This document shows positions 62,465 to 64,000 of a stretch of 64,000 bases of DNA, piece after piece. The notes beneath the pieces were generated by a model. It did not search any database and was not told where the DNA came from. It saw nothing but the letters and a program-made list of their open reading frames with translations. Source of the stretch: Rhodosalinus halophilus (GTDB lineage Bacteria > Pseudomonadota > Alphaproteobacteria > Rhodobacterales > Rhodobacteraceae); the NCBI RefSeq assembly GCF_003298775.1, contig NZ_QNTQ01000005.1, positions 124,001-188,000 on the forward strand, given 5' to 3'. Both the position numbers and the translations under genes were made by a program. Within the stretch, counting starts at the first letter, position 1. Every line of letters starts with the position of its first letter.

Positions 62465-63667
62465 TCAGGCCACCTCTTCGAGATCGCGCAGCGACTGGAT
62501 CATCGAGGAGCGCATGACATAGGCCTTGTGCCGGGCGGGGTCCGCCACCGTCGCGCGCAGCTCGTCGTGGAAGCGGCGGCGCTCCTCGGGATCGGTGGTG
62601 TTGAGGATCTGCCGGTTCCTGAGCGCCTGCGCCTGCACGGTCTCCAGCGCGACCTTGCGGCGCTGGCGCTCGTAGCGGCCCATCGCGGCAAGCTCCGCGC
62701 CGTGCCAGACGGCCTCCAGCTTCTCGGTCAGGTTCATCGCGTCGTGGATGCCGCCGTTCATCCCCATGCCGCCCAGCGGGTTGTTGAGATGCGCGGCGTC
62801 CCCGGCGAGGAAGATGCGGCCCTGCACGTAGGCCTCGGCCACCCGCTCGTGCACGCGGTAGGCGGTCTTGTGCACCACGTCGTAGCGACCGGGCTTGGGC
62901 AGCACCGCCTGCAGCCGCGCCTCGACGTGCTCGGGGTCGAGGATTTCCGCGTCGGTCTGCGACGGGTCGGTGGGCAGCAGCACGCGCCACAGGCTGGGCG
63001 TCCGCAGGAGCACCAGCCATTCCTCGGGGTCCGAGACATAGGCGATATTGGCGAGATCCGGGATCGCCTGGTCGTAGCGGAAATGGGTCGAGAGCGAGAG
63101 GAAGATCTCGGGGATCGTCATCCCCTCGAAGTTGACGCCCAGCGCCTTGCGCACGACCGACCGCGCGCCGTCCGCCCCGATCAGGAAGCGCCCGCGGAAG
63201 CTCTCGCGGCTGCCGTCCTCGCGCACCGCGCCCACGGTCACGCCATCCTCGTCCTGCGCGATCTCGTCGGCGCGGATGTCGGTGACGAGGTCGGCGTCGG
63301 GGTGGTCGTCCACCAGCGCGCGGAGCGCGCGGGTCAGCTTCCACTGCTCGCACTGCAGGCGGTAGGGGTGGTTGGTCTCTCCCTCCAGCAGGCCGAGGTC
63401 GAAGGTGGCGATCACCCCTTCCTTGCGGTCGCGGAACTGCCAGTGCGGGCAGATCAGCCCCTGCGCGATCAGCTGCTCGGTCACGCCGAAACGGTCGAGC
63501 ATGTCGAGCGTCGGCGGATGGAAGGTCGAGGCGCGCAGATCCTCGGCGAGGTCAGAGGTCGCCTCGAGCAGCGTCACCGGAATCCCCCGGCTCAGCAGCG
63601 ACACCGTCGCCACGAGGCCCACGGGCCCCGCCCCCACCACGATCACCTGTTCGTCGCCTTGCGCCAT
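62465..63667 (-). CDS. FAD-dependent aromatic monooxygenase (PheA/TfdB type)
   Basis: A 400-residue flavoprotein hydroxylase. FAD/NADPH motifs: VIVVGAGPVGLVATVSL at the N-terminus, LIGADGARSVVRKALG (DG motif) and GRIFLAGDAAHLNNPLGGMGMNGG (GD motif). RASTFHPPTLDMLDRFG and YRLQCEQWKLTRALRALV fit phenol-, hydroxyphenylpropionate- or hydroxypyridine-hydroxylating members. It probably hydroxylates or oxygenates an aromatic or heteroaromatic ring. It is divergent from an ABC permease gene with operator O3 and a good promoter between them. Confidence 0.92.
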   Translation of the reverse strand: MAQGDEQVIVVGAGPVGLVATVSLLSRGIPVTLLEATSDLAEDLRASTFHPPTLDMLDRFGVTEQLIAQGLICPHWQFRDRKEGVIATFDLGLLEGETNHPYRLQCEQWKLTRALRALVDDHPDADLVTDIRADEIAQDEDGVTVGAVREDGSRESFRGRFLIGADGARSVVRKALGVNFEGMTIPEIFLSLSTHFRYDQAIPDLANIAYVSDPEEWLVLLRTPSLWRVLLPTDPSQTDAEILDPEHVEARLQAVLPKPGRYDVVHKTAYRVHERVAEAYVQGRIFLAGDAAHLNNPLGGMGMNGGIHDAMNLTEKLEAVWHGAELAAMGRYERQRRKVALETVQAQALRNRQILNTTDPEERRRFHDELRATVADPARHKAYVMRSSMIQSLRDLEEVA

Positions 63668-63708
63668 CGCCCCCTGCCTCCGCCCTGATCATGCCTGCAT
63701 CGCGGGCG

Positions 63709-63736
63709 ATCGTATTTTCCGGCCCGGCGGTGTCAA
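63709..63736 (-). promoter_or_regulatory. Promoter of the FAD monooxygenase gene
   Basis: On the minus strand TTGACA (63736-63731), 16-bp spacer, TACGAT (63714-63709). Operator O3 lies 7 bp upstream of the -35. Confidence 0.55.
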
Positions 63737-63742
63737 AGGAAA

Positions 63743-63758
63743 AATTGTCTGGACAAGT
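63743..63758. promoter_or_regulatory. GntR-type operator O3
   Basis: AATTGTCTGGACAAGT, same core as O1 and O2 with one arm base changed. It lies between the divergent monooxygenase and ABC permease genes. Confidence 0.7.
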
Positions 63759-63819
63759 TGGCGGGCGATGTGAACGATGCAGGCAACGACAAGCGGCAGA
63801 GCGCCGCGGGGAGGTCAGA

Positions 63820-63846
63820 ATGCGCAAGGTGCAGGCGACATGCTGA
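63820..63846 (+). other. 8-codon leader reading frame before the permease
   Basis: ATG CGC AAG GTG CAG GCG ACA TGC, stop TGA, preceded by GGGGAGG. Its stop overlaps the second and third codons of the permease frame. It may be chance or couple translation to the permease. Confidence 0.3.
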
Positions 63847-64000
63847 TCGTGCAGCAGGTGCTGAACGGGCTGATGCTGGGCGGCATCTACGTGGCGGTGG
63901 CGGTGGCCTTCACGCTGACCATCGGCATCCTGAATTTCCTCAACTTCACGATTCCGACGCTCTTCATGCTCGCCGGCATGATCGGCTGGTCGGTGTCCTT
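63840..64000 (+). CDS. Branched-chain-type ABC permease (LivH family), partial
   Basis: The first 53 residues are visible: MLIVQQVLNGLMLGGIYVAVAVAF, then TLTIGILNFLNFTIPTLFMLAGMIGW, two membrane segments with the opening typical of LivH. The gene runs off the window end. It is probably the first of a LIV-type importer (permeases, ATPases, binding protein) for the substrate of the catabolic cluster, because it shares operator O3 with the FAD monooxygenase. The start at 63840 gives the family N-terminus. Confidence 0.85.
   Translation, partial: MLIVQQVLNGLMLGGIYVAVAVAFTLTIGILNFLNFTIPTLFMLAGMIGWSVS

Overview
The window is a stretch of very GC-rich chromosome (roughly 70 % G+C by eye) from an alphaproteobacterium, almost certainly of the order Rhodobacterales. 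Pointers to that group are fnrL divergent from a hemN-type gene with an FNR box between them, a CcrM-type GANTC methylase, a DUF1013 (TrcR-type) regulator, a CycM-type membrane-anchored cytochrome c divergent from pheA, a COQ9-family gene close to rpsU, the lpxK, mutY and DciA-like/DsbA neighbourhoods, and a repeated 3' hairpin element of a kind typical of this group. I see no insertion sequence, prophage, CRISPR array, tRNA or rRNA. The only stable RNA gene is the small SRP RNA. Coding density is high: no stretch over about 200 bases lacks a gene.

Layout. 1-2305: end of an LPS-type operon (unidentified gene end, Kdo-transferase-like gene, lpxK). 2324-4602: minus-strand DciA-like, DsbA-like and CoA-transferase genes. 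4686-11830: mutY, alkB, a lipoprotein, an NAD-binding protein, ccrM, rnhB and small exported or membrane proteins. 11921-15874: a proton-channel/OmpA motor pair whose MotB-like partner has a coiled coil of about 700 residues. 16542-25965: DUF2125 gene, then a plus-strand block with a complete oligopeptide ABC importer, an aldehyde dehydrogenase, an SDR and a NylC-like self-cleaving amidase. 26060-29222: fnrL, hemN and an EEP phosphatase. 29284-35172: Yej-type peptide ABC importer. 35373-37975: a triheme derivative of CycM and pheA. 37983-45309: nudC, a nucleotidase, SRP RNA and a dnaX-ybaB-recR group with a dioxygenase inserted. 45325-54110: mixed housekeeping and unknown genes including TrcR, RNase T2, COQ9 and rpsU. 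54107-57200: Lon-like protease and a ferritin-like protein.

57301-64000 is the most coherent accessory region. It is a catabolic cluster of aldehyde dehydrogenase, maleate-isomerase-like protein, isocitrate-lyase/PEP-mutase family enzyme, deacetylase/cyclic-amidase family enzyme, HutC-type GntR regulator, FAD monooxygenase and the start of a branched-chain-type ABC permease. Three near-identical 16-bp palindromes (core TTGTCYGGACAA) lie in its two divergent promoter regions, which ties the cluster into one probable regulon of unknown substrate.

Other points of interest are the three-haem cytochrome with Ala/Glu linkers, two copies of an intercistronic RNA-like element with mutually exclusive hairpins, three copies of a 3' double-hairpin element, and several enzymes with changed active-site residues (Kdo-transferase-like, maleate-isomerase-like, RNase T2). 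These active-site readings come from hand comparison with remembered family motifs, not from computed alignments.
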